Shown in pieces: positions 17,290 to 28,323 of a stretch of DNA of 38,914 nucleotides (position 1 is its first letter; the number at the start of each line of letters is the position of its first letter). The stretch spans positions 1-38,914 of the forward strand of contig WTXI01000327.1 in NCBI GenBank assembly GCA_022376515.1, in the 5' to 3' direction. The notes under the pieces are model-generated. The model was not told the origin of the DNA. It searched no databases and worked only from the letters and a program-made list of their open reading frames with translations. The position numbers and the translations under genes are program-made. Source of the DNA: Lactifluus volemus. Lineage: Eukaryota > Basidiomycota > Agaricomycetes > Russulales > Russulaceae.

Positions 17290-19169
17290 CCTTGCTTCGT
17301 GCCATAGACGGCCTTTTTTAATTTTAAGACCATCCCTTCTGGAGTGTCAAAACCTGGGGGGGGAGCCATATAGATCTCCTCTTTCAGGTCCCCATTGAGG
17401 TAGGCTGATTTGACATCCAACTGATGGACTTCCAGATCGTATTCGGCAGCGAGCGCGAGGACGGTGCGCAGTGAGGCGAACTTCGCCACTGGGGCGAACG
17501 TTTCATCGAAATCGATCCCTTCCGTCTGGGTGAAGCCCTGCGCGACGAGGCGCGCCTTGTGCTTCTGGATCGTGCCGTCGGGACCTCGTTTTATTTTGAA
17601 GACCCACTTACTGCCGACGATTTTTCGATCGGTCGGGCGCGGCACCAACTCGTATACTCCCATGTTTTCGAACATGCGCTTCTCGTCATTACATGCTAGT
17701 TCCCATTCGACGGCGTTGGGGCGTGCCATTGCCTCGGCATAGGTCCGAGGGTCGCTGGTGGGATCGCCTTGCGCAACGGCGGCGCGTTCGGCATTTTGCT
17801 TGCGCGCTCCGTATGACGTCGCGGAATAGCGTGCGTCGTCGTCACGGATGGGTGCGCGGACGTTGCATTTAGGACGGGAGAGCGCGATCGGGAGATCGGG
17901 AGGAGGTGGAGGTGCTGTAGGTGTTTCATCAAGTAGTTCCTCGATTTCTGATTCACTTTCTGATTCGTTTTCAGAGTTACTATCAGATTCTGAGGGAGTT
18001 GGAGATGCCTTCGGGATTTGTGGTGTTTCCGATGGTGTTGCGATCTCGGCGTCGGGCGTTTCGTCGGGTTCGAGGACTATTCGCTCGAAGTGTTTAACGG
18101 GCCCCCCTTCATCGAATACGACGTCGCGCGACTCGAAAAAACGGCCTGATTTCCAGTGCACAAGTCGGTAAGCTTTCCGATTTTTTGCTAAGCCGATAAA
18201 TGTGCAGATCAGTGATCGCGTGGCCAATTTGGCGCGTTTTTTCTTAGGGACGTGCATGAAGGCTCGGGAGCCGAATACCCGGTACATCGAGATGTCTGGC
18301 TTGTTGCCGCTCCAGACTTCGTCCAGCGTGAGGTTATCGAGTGCCCGTGTATGGGACACGTTGTGGAGTAGCGTGGCGTATTCTAGCGCGTCGTACCAGT
18401 ACGAATCGGGGAGATTCGCATCGGTGAGCATCGCGCGCACCTTGTCGAGCAGTGTGCGGTTCATCCGCTCGGCAACGCCGTTGTGTTCCGGCGTGTGCGG
18501 TGTCGTGATTTCGTGCTGAATGCCCCTCTCCTCTAGGTATTTATTGAAGTCCCCCCCTTTATATTCGCCCCCTCCATCCGAACGGAGAAGACGGAGTCGT
18601 TTCCCGGTCTGTACCTCGGCGCGTTCGACAAACACCTTGAAGCGTTCAAGTGTGTCCGATTTCTCGTGCAGGCCGTCCACGAAGACTTTGCGGGACGTGT
18701 CGTCGATCCAGGTAACAAAGTAGTAGTACCCTTTGTGGGATCGGGTCGGAATCTTGCCACATAAGTCTGAGTGTATGCGGCCTAGGACGTTCTCGGTTCG
18801 GGACTCTGTCATTTTTTGGATTTCGGCGCGGGTCTGCTTCCCCTTGAGGCATGGCTCACATGGGGTGGTAAGCGATTTCCCCAATGTTATCTCGATGCCA
18901 CTGACGATGCCCTTTCAGGCCATGCGTAGGATCGTGTCCATGTTCAGGTGGCCGAGGCGCCGGTGCCAGGTAGCAAGGTCGGCTTTCGCGGATGGAGCTT
19001 GTGCTGTTAAGGCGAATTCGTGCGCGGGGGACAAGTCATCGCCTTCCACGGGGAACGTTTCGACGATCGCGATCCGAGCGGTGGCGAGGGGGACAGTTTG
19101 GATGTTCATGAGGTAAAGGTTTTGATGCCGCTGACCTTCGCAGATAACGCTTCCGGTCGCATCGAATAT
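17290..19169 (-). pseudogene. Copia pol: protease end, integrase, first part of RT
   Basis: In the same frame as gag, with TAA at 19170 and TGA at 18915-18917 (CGA to TGA). It shows the integrase zinc region (WHRRLGHLNMDTI ... CEPCLKGKQT) and the catalytic core with IHSDLCG, RSDGGGEYKG and PEHNGVAERMNRT. An acidic linker (SESDSNSENESESESE) and RT follow (KWVFKIKRGPDGTIQKHKAR, then HQLDVKSAYLNGDLKEE). The frame is lost at a run of five C (17287-17291, plus strand), where one extra base shifts it after GTKQG. Confidence 0.93.
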
Positions 19170-20429
19170 TTAGCAGCCTTGCCCAGCGAATCGGACGTCG
19201 GCGCCGCAGCTCGTGAGGTGGGAAACGGACAGCAGGTTCCCGTGCAACTCGGGGACGTAGAGGACGTTCTGCAAGATTACGTCGCTCCACTCGTTTCCGG
19301 CGCGCATCCGAACGTGTACGCGTCCCTGGCCGATGCCTTGGATGGCGCTGTTGTCGCCCAGGACGACGGGGATGTTCCGGGTAAGGCTAGAAAATTGCTG
19401 GAACCAATTTCTGTTGGAGCACATGGTGCATGATGCACCAGAGTCCATTATCCAGGAATTCTGGTTTAACTTTAAATTGGTAGCGTTTGACTGTGCCTGG
19501 AAGACGTGAACGGTTCGAATGGTTTCGTCCGTGGTCGTCTCGTCTGCGTTCGCGATTTTCGCCGTTGCGGCAGGTGTCGTGTTTGCCGGTTTCGCATTTG
19601 CGGTGGCCTTGGCCTCCTGCTCCTTCTTCAACTTTCGACATTCGCTCGTATCGTGCCCCTTAATTTTGCAATGGTTGCAGTACTTTTTTGACTTGTCTTC
19701 CTGGTTCCCTTTACCCTTCCCTTTTCCCTTTTTAGCGGCCTTGATCGATTTGGCGAAAAAAGCGGTGGCGGCCATGCCCGATTCGTGGACGCGGCGTTGC
19801 TCATCTCGGATTATTTGGGACTTTGTGTTTTCGATATCGATATTGTCGCGGGTGGATAGGATGGTTTTAAGGGTGGATTGAGAAGGTGGAAGGGCTCCGA
19901 TGATCGTATGCGCGATGATGCGGTCATCGAGCGCGAGTCCGAGGGCGGTGATGGTGCGAGCGGATCGGATTAAAGAATTAATTTGAGGCTCGAGAGGCTC
20001 CGTATCGAGAAGCTGGCGGCGGAAGACGTCGTCGATGAGGTGGGTTATCCTCTGCTCGCCTTTCCCCTCGTATCGCTCCGCTAATCGACTCCAGGTATCC
20101 TTTGCGGATTTCGTGTCGAGGACCGAGTTGAGCAGCTCGTCTGTCATGGCCATTATGAGATGCATTCGCGCGCTCTCGTTTTTGGTGTTCCAGTGCGCGT
20201 AGCCCGTCGGATCGGCTGCTGGATCTGGTTTTGTGAGGGCTCCGCTGGTGACAGACCAGAGGTCATGATATGTGAAAACAGTCTCGACGCGGCACTTCCA
20301 GAAAGCGTAATTGCTACCGTCCATTTCGAGAAGGGGTAGGTTGAGCAAGTGAGGAGGTCGTCCCGGAGCAGTCTGAGAAGAAGTCGAGGCCCCTGCGGAG
20401 GAGGCGCTGGTACCTTGCAGTGTAGACAT
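19170..20429 (-). CDS. gag: Copia Gag and start of protease
   Basis: This is a 419-codon frame starting MSTLQGTSASSAG. It has a typical copia Gag core (LLEMDGSNYAFWKCRVETVF near residues 34-53, then SAKDTWSRLAERYEGKG), and a CCHC knuckle CNHCKIKGHDTSEC at about residues 251-264. The protease site WIMDSGASCTMC follows at about residue 327. The frame stops at TAA 19170-19172, but the same frame resumes with pol-like sequence, so the stop is a lesion (CAA to TAA) and not the natural end of Gag. The spacer between the LTR and this ATG is 88 bases. Confidence 0.93.
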   Translation of the reverse strand: MSTLQGTSASSAGASTSSQTAPGRPPHLLNLPLLEMDGSNYAFWKCRVETVFTYHDLWSVTSGALTKPDPAADPTGYAHWNTKNESARMHLIMAMTDELLNSVLDTKSAKDTWSRLAERYEGKGEQRITHLIDDVFRRQLLDTEPLEPQINSLIRSARTITALGLALDDRIIAHTIIGALPPSQSTLKTILSTRDNIDIENTKSQIIRDEQRRVHESGMAATAFFAKSIKAAKKGKGKGKGNQEDKSKKYCNHCKIKGHDTSECRKLKKEQEAKATANAKPANTTPAATAKIANADETTTDETIRTVHVFQAQSNATNLKLNQNSWIMDSGASCTMCSNRNWFQQFSSLTRNIPVVLGDNSAIQGIGQGRVHVRMRAGNEWSDVILQNVLYVPELHGNLLSVSHLTSCGADVRFAGQGC

Positions 20430-20500
20430 TCTGCGTGAGGAGGGCCCGGTTTAGCTTGTTCGGAATTTGTACGCGCGCGGTGTCTTCGAGAGCTCTTAAA

Positions 20501-20517
20501 GCTCAGGTCTCATAATC
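20501..20517 (-). other. Copia primer binding site, resembling tRNA-Met anticodon arm
   Basis: Just inside the 5' LTR the plus strand reads GCTCAGGTCTCATAATC. This looks like the anticodon arm of an elongator tRNA-Met (CAU anticodon followed by AAUC). Copia-type elements are known to prime with an internally cut tRNA-Met whose break is in the anticodon loop. The match is from memory of tRNA-Met sequences and was not aligned to this organism's tRNA. Confidence 0.5.
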
Positions 20518-20873
20518 TATTGGAGTGAGAACCCTAAGTCTCAGTCTATGAATGAAAAGACTGTATTGCTCTACCTATTGGAGTGAGAACCCTAAGTCTA
20601 AGTAGAGTGTAAGTTACTAGGAAATGGAGGAATAAAAGAGTGACTAACCTCAGTCTATGAATGAAAAGACTGAGGTGATGTGAACACGGTGTCTACACTA
20701 TATAGGGAAAATCAACTGAGGTCAAATTTCAGGTAGGTTAAACTATAAGGAGATAATAGAAACGACTTGGTACGGAACGCGGAAAGTCTGTAGGGTATCG
20801 GTGTCACGCGTCATGTGACGTGTGACCACAAAGCATCGCTCGACTTGCGCCTTGCGAGGCTGCGCTCCCAACA
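20518..20873 (-). repeat. 5' LTR of copia element
   Basis: It is the same length as the 3' LTR. The two differences are C against T (GTATCGGTG here, GTATTGGTG in the other) and A against G (AAGCATCG here, AAGCGTCG in the other). Both are CpG transitions. Confidence 0.95.
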
Positions 20874-22271
20874 TGTAATACTGCCTCGGACCAACATTTC
20901 ATGTCTTTTTTCTTGAAGAGGTTAATGATGGTGTAGTACAACGTTTCTTTGTTGACTTTGCCGTCGTCTTTTCTCCAGTCCTCTACGCCACATAGAAACC
21001 ATCACATCTGTAATGATTCGTTTGTCAGAACACTCGAAGAGATGTTCTGAATAAGTGTCACGTACGTGGAGGGTTGCATAGGCGATGCTCCTTGGCGTTA
21101 CGGATGATAAAACGTATGTTTTTTCGGGTTTTCCTCGCTTGCGTTTGATGCGACGGCCTTTTGTAGCTGATCTGGCGTTTTGGAATATGCGACGCCATGT
21201 CTGTGACGCATTAAAAAGTGTTAATAGAGAACAAAAATACGTGTTAGAAAATCGCGTACCATTTTGATGAGGTCCGAGCACAGGAGTCTGTCCATGAGAT
21301 TTTCGTAGTCGACGGTATGATTGCGGTACATGAAGAGACAGAGTTGGTCGGCAGTGACTCTTAGAGTTCCATTCATGAAGTTCTGTATTGTCCTGTAAAA
21401 AAAAAACATAAGTACGACGTTTCATGTTGATAGTTCTCGTTTACCCAGCTGGATGCGCTCGGAATTTCTCTATGTGTTCGACGGGACACAGAAGCTCGGC
21501 TAGGACTGGGTGATTCCACCCACGGTAAGTTGGCTTGGACGAGTAGGCAGGGATGTCGGGCATTAAGTTCTTATTCGGCTGGGTGCTTGCGACGTGGTCG
21601 AGGCCGTCTTCGCGGAGAATCCTGATGTCGTCCGAACGTGCAAACCCAAGCGACTTGGACATCTAATGTAACGACGCGAGTAATATTTAGCAATATGTAG
21701 CAATGTAAATGGTAATACATATTCTTGCACCTGGTCGCATAGGCTTTCAAGGGCGTCAGGATCCTTTTTGAACTTCTTGAGATCCGAGTTGAACGTTGGT
21801 ATATTCTCAGAGATTATCGTGAAGACGTGTCGGTAATGGGATTGATCCACGTCGTCGTCATCTCTAATATTCGTGTCAGTGTGCTATCAGTTTCATGATT
21901 ATCGGCGTATGTTTTCGCGTTGCTTACCTTTCTGTGTCTGTCCTTGTGCTCTCGTCGTCATCGCCGGAATCATCGTCTGATGCTTCGTATTCCATCCCGA
22001 CACGGAACACGAGATCAAAATCGATGAAGGTGTCCTCTGATCGTCCGAGCCACTGGGCGAGTCTTTTGTACTTGCCGAGAACTCCAGGCCCGGTCCTGAT
22101 GTTGTTCACATTAGCGGAATGTGTGTGGAATGCATATGACTGTTCTCACCTCTGTTTTTTCGTTTTGGGGTCGCTCACTACTTTCTCGATGGAGCGTTTT
22201 TTGCCAGTGGTGCAATGTGTCCGAGTCGAGACAGATTCGCCATCCAGTTCGTCGCCTTCGTTGTCGCTCAT

Positions 22272-23554
22272 TGAGATGTGATGGGCGCACGAGTAAATCG
22301 GGCTAAGCTGGGCGAGTTATGTGAGCGTGATTAAGAGTGCAGAGTGAGGGCGATATGGTAAACAAAGGGTTGAACGGTCTGTTTGCGTGGCGACTATCGC
22401 TTATGGTTTCTGACGTGTTAATGTAGTGAACGCCTGAAACCATTTAAATTTACAAGTGAAACCTTCTGTGTTTTTGGCGGGACTAGTTCCGCACCCTATT
22501 CATTTCTGATTTAATCGTGCCTGCGATTTCTTATCAGAGTACTCATTTAGTCTGCTCGTTGTGGGCATGAGAGGGTCTACCAGACACTAGTCAGTGTCAT
22601 GGGGCATCATTGCCTACTGTACATGGTTTATCCGATGGATTCTGACGGTTCATGTGCGTTCGACTTACATAGAAGTATCCGCTCGGTTTTTACGTGTTTA
22701 TCGGGACGCAATCTACTATAATCAAATGAAGAAGAATCAAAGTTTTGATGTTTCGTTCATTTATTGGCAGTCGAGACCCTTTCCATGAAGTATGTGGAGT
22801 ATGGACATCATGATTTTTACGGCATAATGCTGATCGATTCTAACTTGGGATCGTCGGTTGTGAACGTTATGAACCCCAGAAGGGTAAGTGGAGTAGGGCT
22901 GACTAGTCGAGACCTCGTGAGACCGCGCTGATCATACTACTAGTATCAGATATGATCGGTGACCGTCCGTTATTATTGCGTAAACATTAACGGGACTGTA
23001 GTGCTGGTTGTTTGTTTGTACAATAATATGTTGTGATCGGGCTAACTTTTTATCTGCATTTTGGGTATTATTGTAACAACAGTGTTGTACAATCGGTTTC
23101 AACTTTCAACGTTTCAACAGTCGTGATCCCGTTTACGACAGTCTGAGCTACGTCGAATAATCGCGACGTGAATGCGCCGATGCAATACACGAGGACGACA
23201 CATCAAGCACGTGAAAATTCGATTGGGACACTTCTCAAATTGATCTGCTTATGTGGATACTGAACTTCTTGTAATATCCATGATCTTCTTTTGTAAGGTA
23301 CGAGACGGTCGCACATGCTCGTCGTGTCGCATCCCAACTCTCCTAATTACTTTTTCGAAACAAAAACAAGAATAGCCACGTGCGACGTTCTCTGAATGTT
23401 TTTTTTTTCTTTTTTCTTTTCCCTTTTCTCGTAACGTTCACATTATATATGTTCTTCGAGCTGTTCGTTCTCTCAACGACGTGTTTACTTTTGGTTTTCT
23501 CGTAATTGAAATATAATGTTTAAAAGGAAATTAGCTACTTGTATTGAACGCGAG
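22272..23554. other. Intergenic stretch; conserved promoter-proximal part, otherwise no gene seen
   Basis: About 22272-22390 matches the sequence upstream of the second DUF6698-like copy (27174-27300): GGGCGCACGAGT, GAGCGTGATTAAGA. It probably holds the shared promoter. Further right, a short plus-strand stretch ends in a perfect GTAAGT donor after NVMNPRR (about 22786-22894) and may be a lone exon remnant. Nothing else is recognisable. Confidence 0.35.
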
Positions 23555-23797
23555 CTAGAGTACTTCAATCAAATGTAACGAATCGACCAACCGTTCCCTC
23601 CTGCATTTGTGTCCGCGTTCGCCCCACTTCCCTTTCGCGTTCAGAACCTCTCCGGCTACAATGTTCTCAACAAACGGCTTGTACGACTTTGGCTGGCTGC
23701 CAAGGATGGCGCCCTGCGTTAAGGTGGACGCCAAGTATGAGATAGTCAGCGTCCACGGCTCCCTGAGGACCCGCTGGCGTGGTCGACGATCGCTCAC
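23555..23797 (-). CDS. Unrecognised 80-codon open frame in a GC-richer island
   Basis: The minus-strand frame encodes a mixed, protein-like sequence (EPWTLTISYLASTLTQGAIL, then ERGHKCRRERLVDSLHLIEV) and ends in TAG. The overlapping plus strand is also open for 88 codons. The surrounding sequence is AT-rich, so the composition stands out. It could be a terminal exon remnant. No family is recognised. Confidence 0.25.
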   Translation of the reverse strand: MSDRRPRQRVLREPWTLTISYLASTLTQGAILGSQPKSYKPFVENIVAGEVLNAKGKWGERGHKCRRERLVDSLHLIEVL

Positions 23798-24184
23798 CGT
23801 TTGGGGCGATCACCCACGGCCGTTACGTATTATACCGTTTTATTTTCATCCCGTCTTTCTTTTACCTAGTTAATATGCCTTTCGCGCCGAGTATTTGGTC
23901 CCGCGCCCACGTCCACATCGAGCGGCCGTTCTCGAGGTCAAGATCGAGATCATTCATTTAATCTTTTAATTCCCCTCTTAATTGGCAGCTTTAGTTTAGT
24001 TTACTTAACATAAATGGTAACCAGACGATACTCGAAAAAAGTCTGTACTGTTGCCCTCGCGCTCACGCATTCGTGCCCGCTCCGCTCGGTTTGTTTACCT
24101 CGGCCGTTGTTGCCGCTCGTTTCGTCTGTTTTTCCCGCACAACTTGAACTAGTCTCTATTGATCGATTAATTGATTCGGCTACT
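23798..24184. other. Intergenic, no gene seen
   Basis: Short frames only (up to 65 codons), with no motifs or convincing splice sites. Confidence 0.3.
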
Positions 24185-24568
24185 TGGGGTTGATACACAC
24201 GTCCTCCGTCCTTCTCTTCTTCTGCTCGTTGTGTTTGGAGGTCTCGTTCGCATACCCTGATCTCCGTTTAATCGATGTCGCTTTTGGTATCGGTGCTTCC
24301 AACGGATATATATTCCCTTTTCTGTCTGTTTTGCCATGTGTTGGTCTAAGTAACGTGTTACATAGAATATGGTTTATTCTCACCTTTTAAAATTGCCTTT
24401 AATCAATGCGAGTGAGCGCAACACAGAGAGCATTTTACGTCGTCCCCCCCTGACAGGTATCACGACGAATGACACTTGCGCTTTGACTATGTCACGTGTC
24501 CTGAACGTGTGTGTTTTGCGTCGTGAAGCATTTCGAGTTCTCCTCTGAGAACGAAGTCGAATTTTCAT
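24185..24568 (-). pseudogene. Truncated relative of the 28324-29209 orphan gene (last two exons)
   Basis: The minus strand encodes FRTRDIVKAQVSFVVIPVRG and LSVLRSLALIKGNFKR, matching FRAGDLVEAQLSFVVIPVKG and LAVLRSLALIKGNFKK of the gene at 28324-29209. A GT-AG intron (about 24328-24389) leads to a last exon with ATSIKRRSGYANETS, also conserved. The first exon is missing: upstream, the sequence runs into the dispersed repeat at 24530. This is a 3' remnant. Confidence 0.7.
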
Positions 24569-24953
24569 GCGGGAGTTTGCATCTCGGCATCCTATGGTGT
24601 TTACCGCTAGTTTTACGTTGTTAAATGTGTTGATACAGTTTCCTTATTTGAAAATGCGCGTTGTGTCGAGGTTGTGGGAAATTTCACCGCTAACTGTACG
24701 GCTGTTGCCGTTCGCTGTAAGTCGCGTGTGTTGTGTATTGTGTGTGGGAATATTCGTCGCTATCGTTGCAGCCTTCGCTGGGTTTTCCTTTCCTTATTCG
24801 AATTGCGTGCGCATTGCGTTGAGAATGTGGGTAACTAATTTGAACATGCGTATGCATTGCATTGAGATTGTGGAAATTTCATTCATTGATATACTAAGGT
24901 CCATTGTACTACTAGTACTAATACTGAATCAGTGCCTTGATTCCCTTTTCGCG
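24530..24953. repeat. Dispersed repeat, copy 2
   Basis: This is related to 11210-12070 and 14869-15003, without the minisatellite expansion. It begins at the GAGTTCTCCTCTGAGAACGA hairpin and ends at the stop of the DUF6698-like copy 2. The right end (CATTGAGATTGTGG ... CCATTGTACTACTAGTACTA) is nearly the same in both copies. Confidence 0.7.
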
Positions 24954-27173
24954 TTATCTCGACCCGCGGCGCCTTTTCGAGTGCCTGCTTTGCCCGGTGC
25001 TGGGAAAGGTGTGTGAATCCGGGCTAGTTGCACGGCGTTTACTGGTGGTCGCGGATGGACGCGACTCGATGTTGAAAGACAGTGTTAGAAGGGGTTGGCT
25101 CGCAGACGGAAAGGTGAGCCGTGCTGTGGGTGGTGATAGACGCGATGATTCGGCTGACGCAGGCAAAGCTGACAGATGTGAGGCACTGGCTGTGTTTGCC
25201 ACAGGTGGGGACGACACTCGGGAAGATTGGCGTGATGGCCTGGCCGATGCAAGATTCGAGGAAGCACGTGATAATCTGGTTGACTGACGTGGGGCTCTGA
25301 TTGACGCAGGCGAATGAGACAGATGCAAGGCCCTGACTGACGAATGGTGTGTGGACATGGCGGCCGCAGATGGTGAGGAGGGGGGTGATTCAGTGTCACG
25401 TGCGTGTGAGGCCCTATTCGGAGCAGGTGGAGATCGTCGACGTGTGGCCCTGGTGGTCGCAGATGGTGATGAAGGGCGTGATGCTCTGGATGACTGTCGT
25501 GAGTCCCTGACAGGCGCAGGGGACGAAGAACGACGTGACGCTCCAGGTGCAGCAGGTGGTGAATAATGATGAGAGACTCTGGAAGATTCACGTTCTGTTG
25601 AAGACGCGTGATTCACATTATTGGTGGGAGCGGGACTCATAAGAGCGAGTGATTGTCGGCGACACTGTTCATATAAAGCGGAGAGGGAAGCGGATCGTGT
25701 TTCGTATTTCTTCTTGTTCTGGAACATGTCCCTACAATATGTTAGTATCGAGTCTGATAGGTTCGTGTCGACATACTTGTTCCATTCCTGTAATACACTC
25801 TCGGACCAATCCTTCATGTCCTTATTCTTGAACATGTCGATGATGGTGTAGTAAAACATTTCCTTGTCGACTCTGCCGTCGTTCTTTCTCCAGTCCTCTA
25901 CACCACTTAGAAACCATCGCGTCTGTAATATTTCATTTGTCAGTCCGTGAAAGGAAATGTAGTTAACAAGCGTTGCGTACGTGGAGGGTCACATAGGCGA
26001 TGCTCCTTGGCGTTACAGATGATAAAACGTATGTTTTTTCAGGTTTTGCTCGCTTGCGTTTGATGCGACGGGTTTTTGTAGCTGGTTTGGCGTTTTGGAA
26101 TATGCGACGCCATGTCTGTGCCGCATTAAAGTGTTAATAGCAAACAAAAACATGTGTCGGAGAATCGCGTACCATTTTGATGAGGTCCGAGCACAGGAGT
26201 CCATCCATGAGATTTTCGTAGTCGACGGTATAATTGCGGTACATGAAGAGACAGAGTTGGTCAGCAGTGACTCTTAGAGATCCATTCGTGAAGTTCTGTA
26301 TTGTCCTGTAATTAAAATAAAATAATATAGAATCATGATACGTAAGCGTGGCGGAAAGTTCTCATTTACCTAGCTGGATGCGCTCGGAAGTTCTCAAGGT
26401 GTTCGACGGGACACAGAAGCTCGGCCAGGACAGGGTGATTCCACCCACGGTAAGTTGGTTTGGACGAGTAGGGTGGGATGTCAGGCATCAAGTCATTATT
26501 CGGCTGGGTGCTTGCGACGTAGTCAAGGCCGTCTTCGCGGAGGATCCTGATGTCATCCGAACGTGAAAACCCAAGCGACTTGGACATCTAATGTAACGAC
26601 GCGAGTAATATTTAGCAATATGTAGCAATGTAAATGGTAATACATATTCTCGCACCTGGTCGCATAGGCTTTCAAGGGCGTCAGGATCCTTTTTGAACTT
26701 CTTGAGATCCGAGTTGAACGTTGGTATATTCTCAGAGATTATCGTGAAGACGTGTTGGTAATGGGATTGATCCACGTCGTCATCTTCTCTAATATTCATG
26801 TCAGTGTGCTATCAGTTTCATGATTGTCGGCGTATGTTCTCATGTTGCTTACCTTTCTGTGTCTGTCCTTGTGCTCGCGCCGTCATCGCCGGAATCATCG
26901 TCTGATGCTTCGTATTCCATCCCGACGCGGAATACGATATCAAAATCGATGAAGGTGTCCTCTGATCGACCGAGCCACTGGGCGAGTCTTTTGTACTCGC
27001 CGAGAACCCCGGACCCGATTCTGATGTTGTTCACGTTAACGGAACGTACTATGTAGCATGCATGACTGATCTCACCTCTGATTTTTCGTTTTGGGGTCAC
27101 TTAGGGCTTTCGTGATGGAGCGTCGTTTGGAGCGATGCGACGAGTCGGACTCGTCATCTGACTCGTCGGTCAT
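24954..27173 (-). CDS. DUF6698-like protein with Ser/Arg-rich tail, copy 2, intact (617 aa)
   Basis: The exons (minus strand) are 27173-27076, 27020-26853, 26788-26656, 26587-26370, 26305-26173, 26115-25981 and 25922-24954. The introns are 55, 64, 68, 64, 57 and 58 bp, all GT-AG. The spliced frame is 1854 bases with no internal stop. The acidic N-terminus leads to a globular core (YKRLAQWLGRSEDTFIDFD; PTYRGWNHPVLAELLCPVEH; LRVTADQLCLFMYRN; SSVTPRSIAYVTLH; DWRKNDGRVDKEMFYYTIID). I match this layout (RGWNHP..LLCP, then a SVTP..IAYV step) to the agaricomycete DUF6698 family from memory. The last ~240 residues are Ser/Arg/Pro-rich with a basic end (SKRRRGSR), suggesting nuclear location. Biochemical function is unknown. 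Confidence 0.85.
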
Positions 27174-28323
27174 TGAGATATTATGGGCGCACGAGTGAAT
27201 TGGGCTCAGCTGAGCGTCTTATATGAGCGTGATTAAGAACGTAGAGTGGGGTGTGGGTACGAATGGGCTTGAACGTATATTTATTGATGTGAAAGGGGGC
27301 ACAGCATGAGGGAGGAATGGCAGGACATTCATACAGGATGAGGGTGCGTACATCTCAACGTGTCTCCGTGCCTTTCCCGTGTTGGCTCCACATCCCGTGA
27401 TCGATTGTGCCTGGGTCGCATGCTTTGTAGATACGTTTTACAGCATGAAAATGTGAAGATCGATCTAGCACTAACCAGCGCTCGTTGCTCCAACGGAGTA
27501 TGCTTTTTGATAAGGTTATCCCCGGCCTCTGTGCCATTGGTTTCAAGTTTCATCGTGCTTCTGGGTCGTCCACGTTTCCGTTCGGTTATTACGTGGATGC
27601 GATTATCGTTTCACTACATTCGCGGAGGTCTGCGGTCTTTTTTGGGGGAAGTGTGCCTTCGCGTATTTGTCGATATGTAATGTTCCGCAAATCATTCCAA
27701 TACTCCTGACAATGCGTCTTGTCTGTCCTAAATATGTTTACGTGTGGGACATTGACGCGTAACAGTGTAAAGTTATATGCAGATTGAAATTATTGGGGTG
27801 AAGTCGTGTACGCATCCTTTCGTTGTTCACATCAATTCTGATCACGTTTGATGAACGTTCATACTTTTACTTCAATGTACATGAGGTTGTAGGCAAGACT
27901 ACTAATGCTAACTAAAATAGTATCATTTTAAAAAAAGTGCCCGTTCCTGTCACCCGAATTTGCTGGAGCATGTGGGTTCGATCATCAGATGAGCATTATC
28001 GATGGCAATTACGATCTACGGGAAGCTTGTATTCCGTCTCTCCCGGGTTTTACGTGTCGTCAATTGTCGACGATTGTGAACCTTTCGTTGTTTCGTGAAA
28101 GAAGTTTATCGGGCGAATATATTTTTTTTTGGCCGGGGGGGGGTCTCATCGTCAGTTATTGTCGCGTGAACTTCTGGTTCACCGGGGTCACGGCATCTAC
28201 AAACTGTGTGTGTTTACGGTTTGTGACTTTAACTGGCACGATGGCACGATGTGTCAAATAAGGAGTAATGGCACGAAGTTCATGCGTTCATATTATAAAG
28301 AAATCGGTACATTAATGGTTTGA
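27174..28323. other. Intergenic; weak coding-like islands only
   Basis: 27174-27300 is the conserved upstream region shared with copy 1. At 27329-27720 frames are open on both strands (64-106 codons), one on the minus strand reading ILRWSNERWLVLDRSSHFHA. At 28129-28323 a plus-strand frame reads HRQLLSRELLVHRGHGIYKL. These may be decayed exons. I recognise none of them. Confidence 0.3.

Larger units (their letters stand above)
15841..20873 (-). mobile_element. Ty1/copia retrotransposon, full length, recently inserted
   Basis: Two 356-bp LTRs (15841-16196 and 20518-20873) differ at two positions I could find. A 5-bp target duplication TGTAA flanks the element (15836-15840 and 20874-20878). On the minus strand the order is 5' LTR, primer site, gag, protease, integrase, RT, RNase H, purine tract, 3' LTR. 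The single gag-pol frame is damaged by TAA 19170, TGA 18915 and one extra base in a C run at 17287-17291. It lies inside exon 7 of the DUF6698-like gene, in the same orientation as that gene. Confidence 0.95.
15004..22271 (-). pseudogene. DUF6698-like gene with Ser/Arg-rich tail, copy 1, split by copia insertion
   Basis: The exons (minus strand) are 22271-22150, 22095-21928, 21863-21731, 21662-21445, 21392-21260, 21200-21066, then exon 7 in two pieces, 21007-20879 and 15840-15004. The six introns (52-68 bp) are at the same places and phases as in the intact copy at 24954-27173. Exon 7 begins ATG TGA where the other copy has ACG CGA, so a nonsense change sits at its second codon (21004-21002). 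The copia element (15841-20873 plus its TSD) interrupts exon 7 further on. The tail after the insertion is still open (RSASLSALFEQSRRQSLALM onward, ending SKRRRGSG). The copy is dead by two independent lesions. Confidence 0.88.

Noticed and set aside
17848..18519. Plus-strand frames of about 105 codons opposite copia integrase
   Set aside because: They are antisense shadows of the GC-rich copia pol frame.
11210..24560. GAGTTCTC...GAGAACGA hairpin as a Helitron 3' terminus
   Set aside because: The hairpin recurs at 24530, but no CTRR follows within the usual 10-12 bases in either copy.
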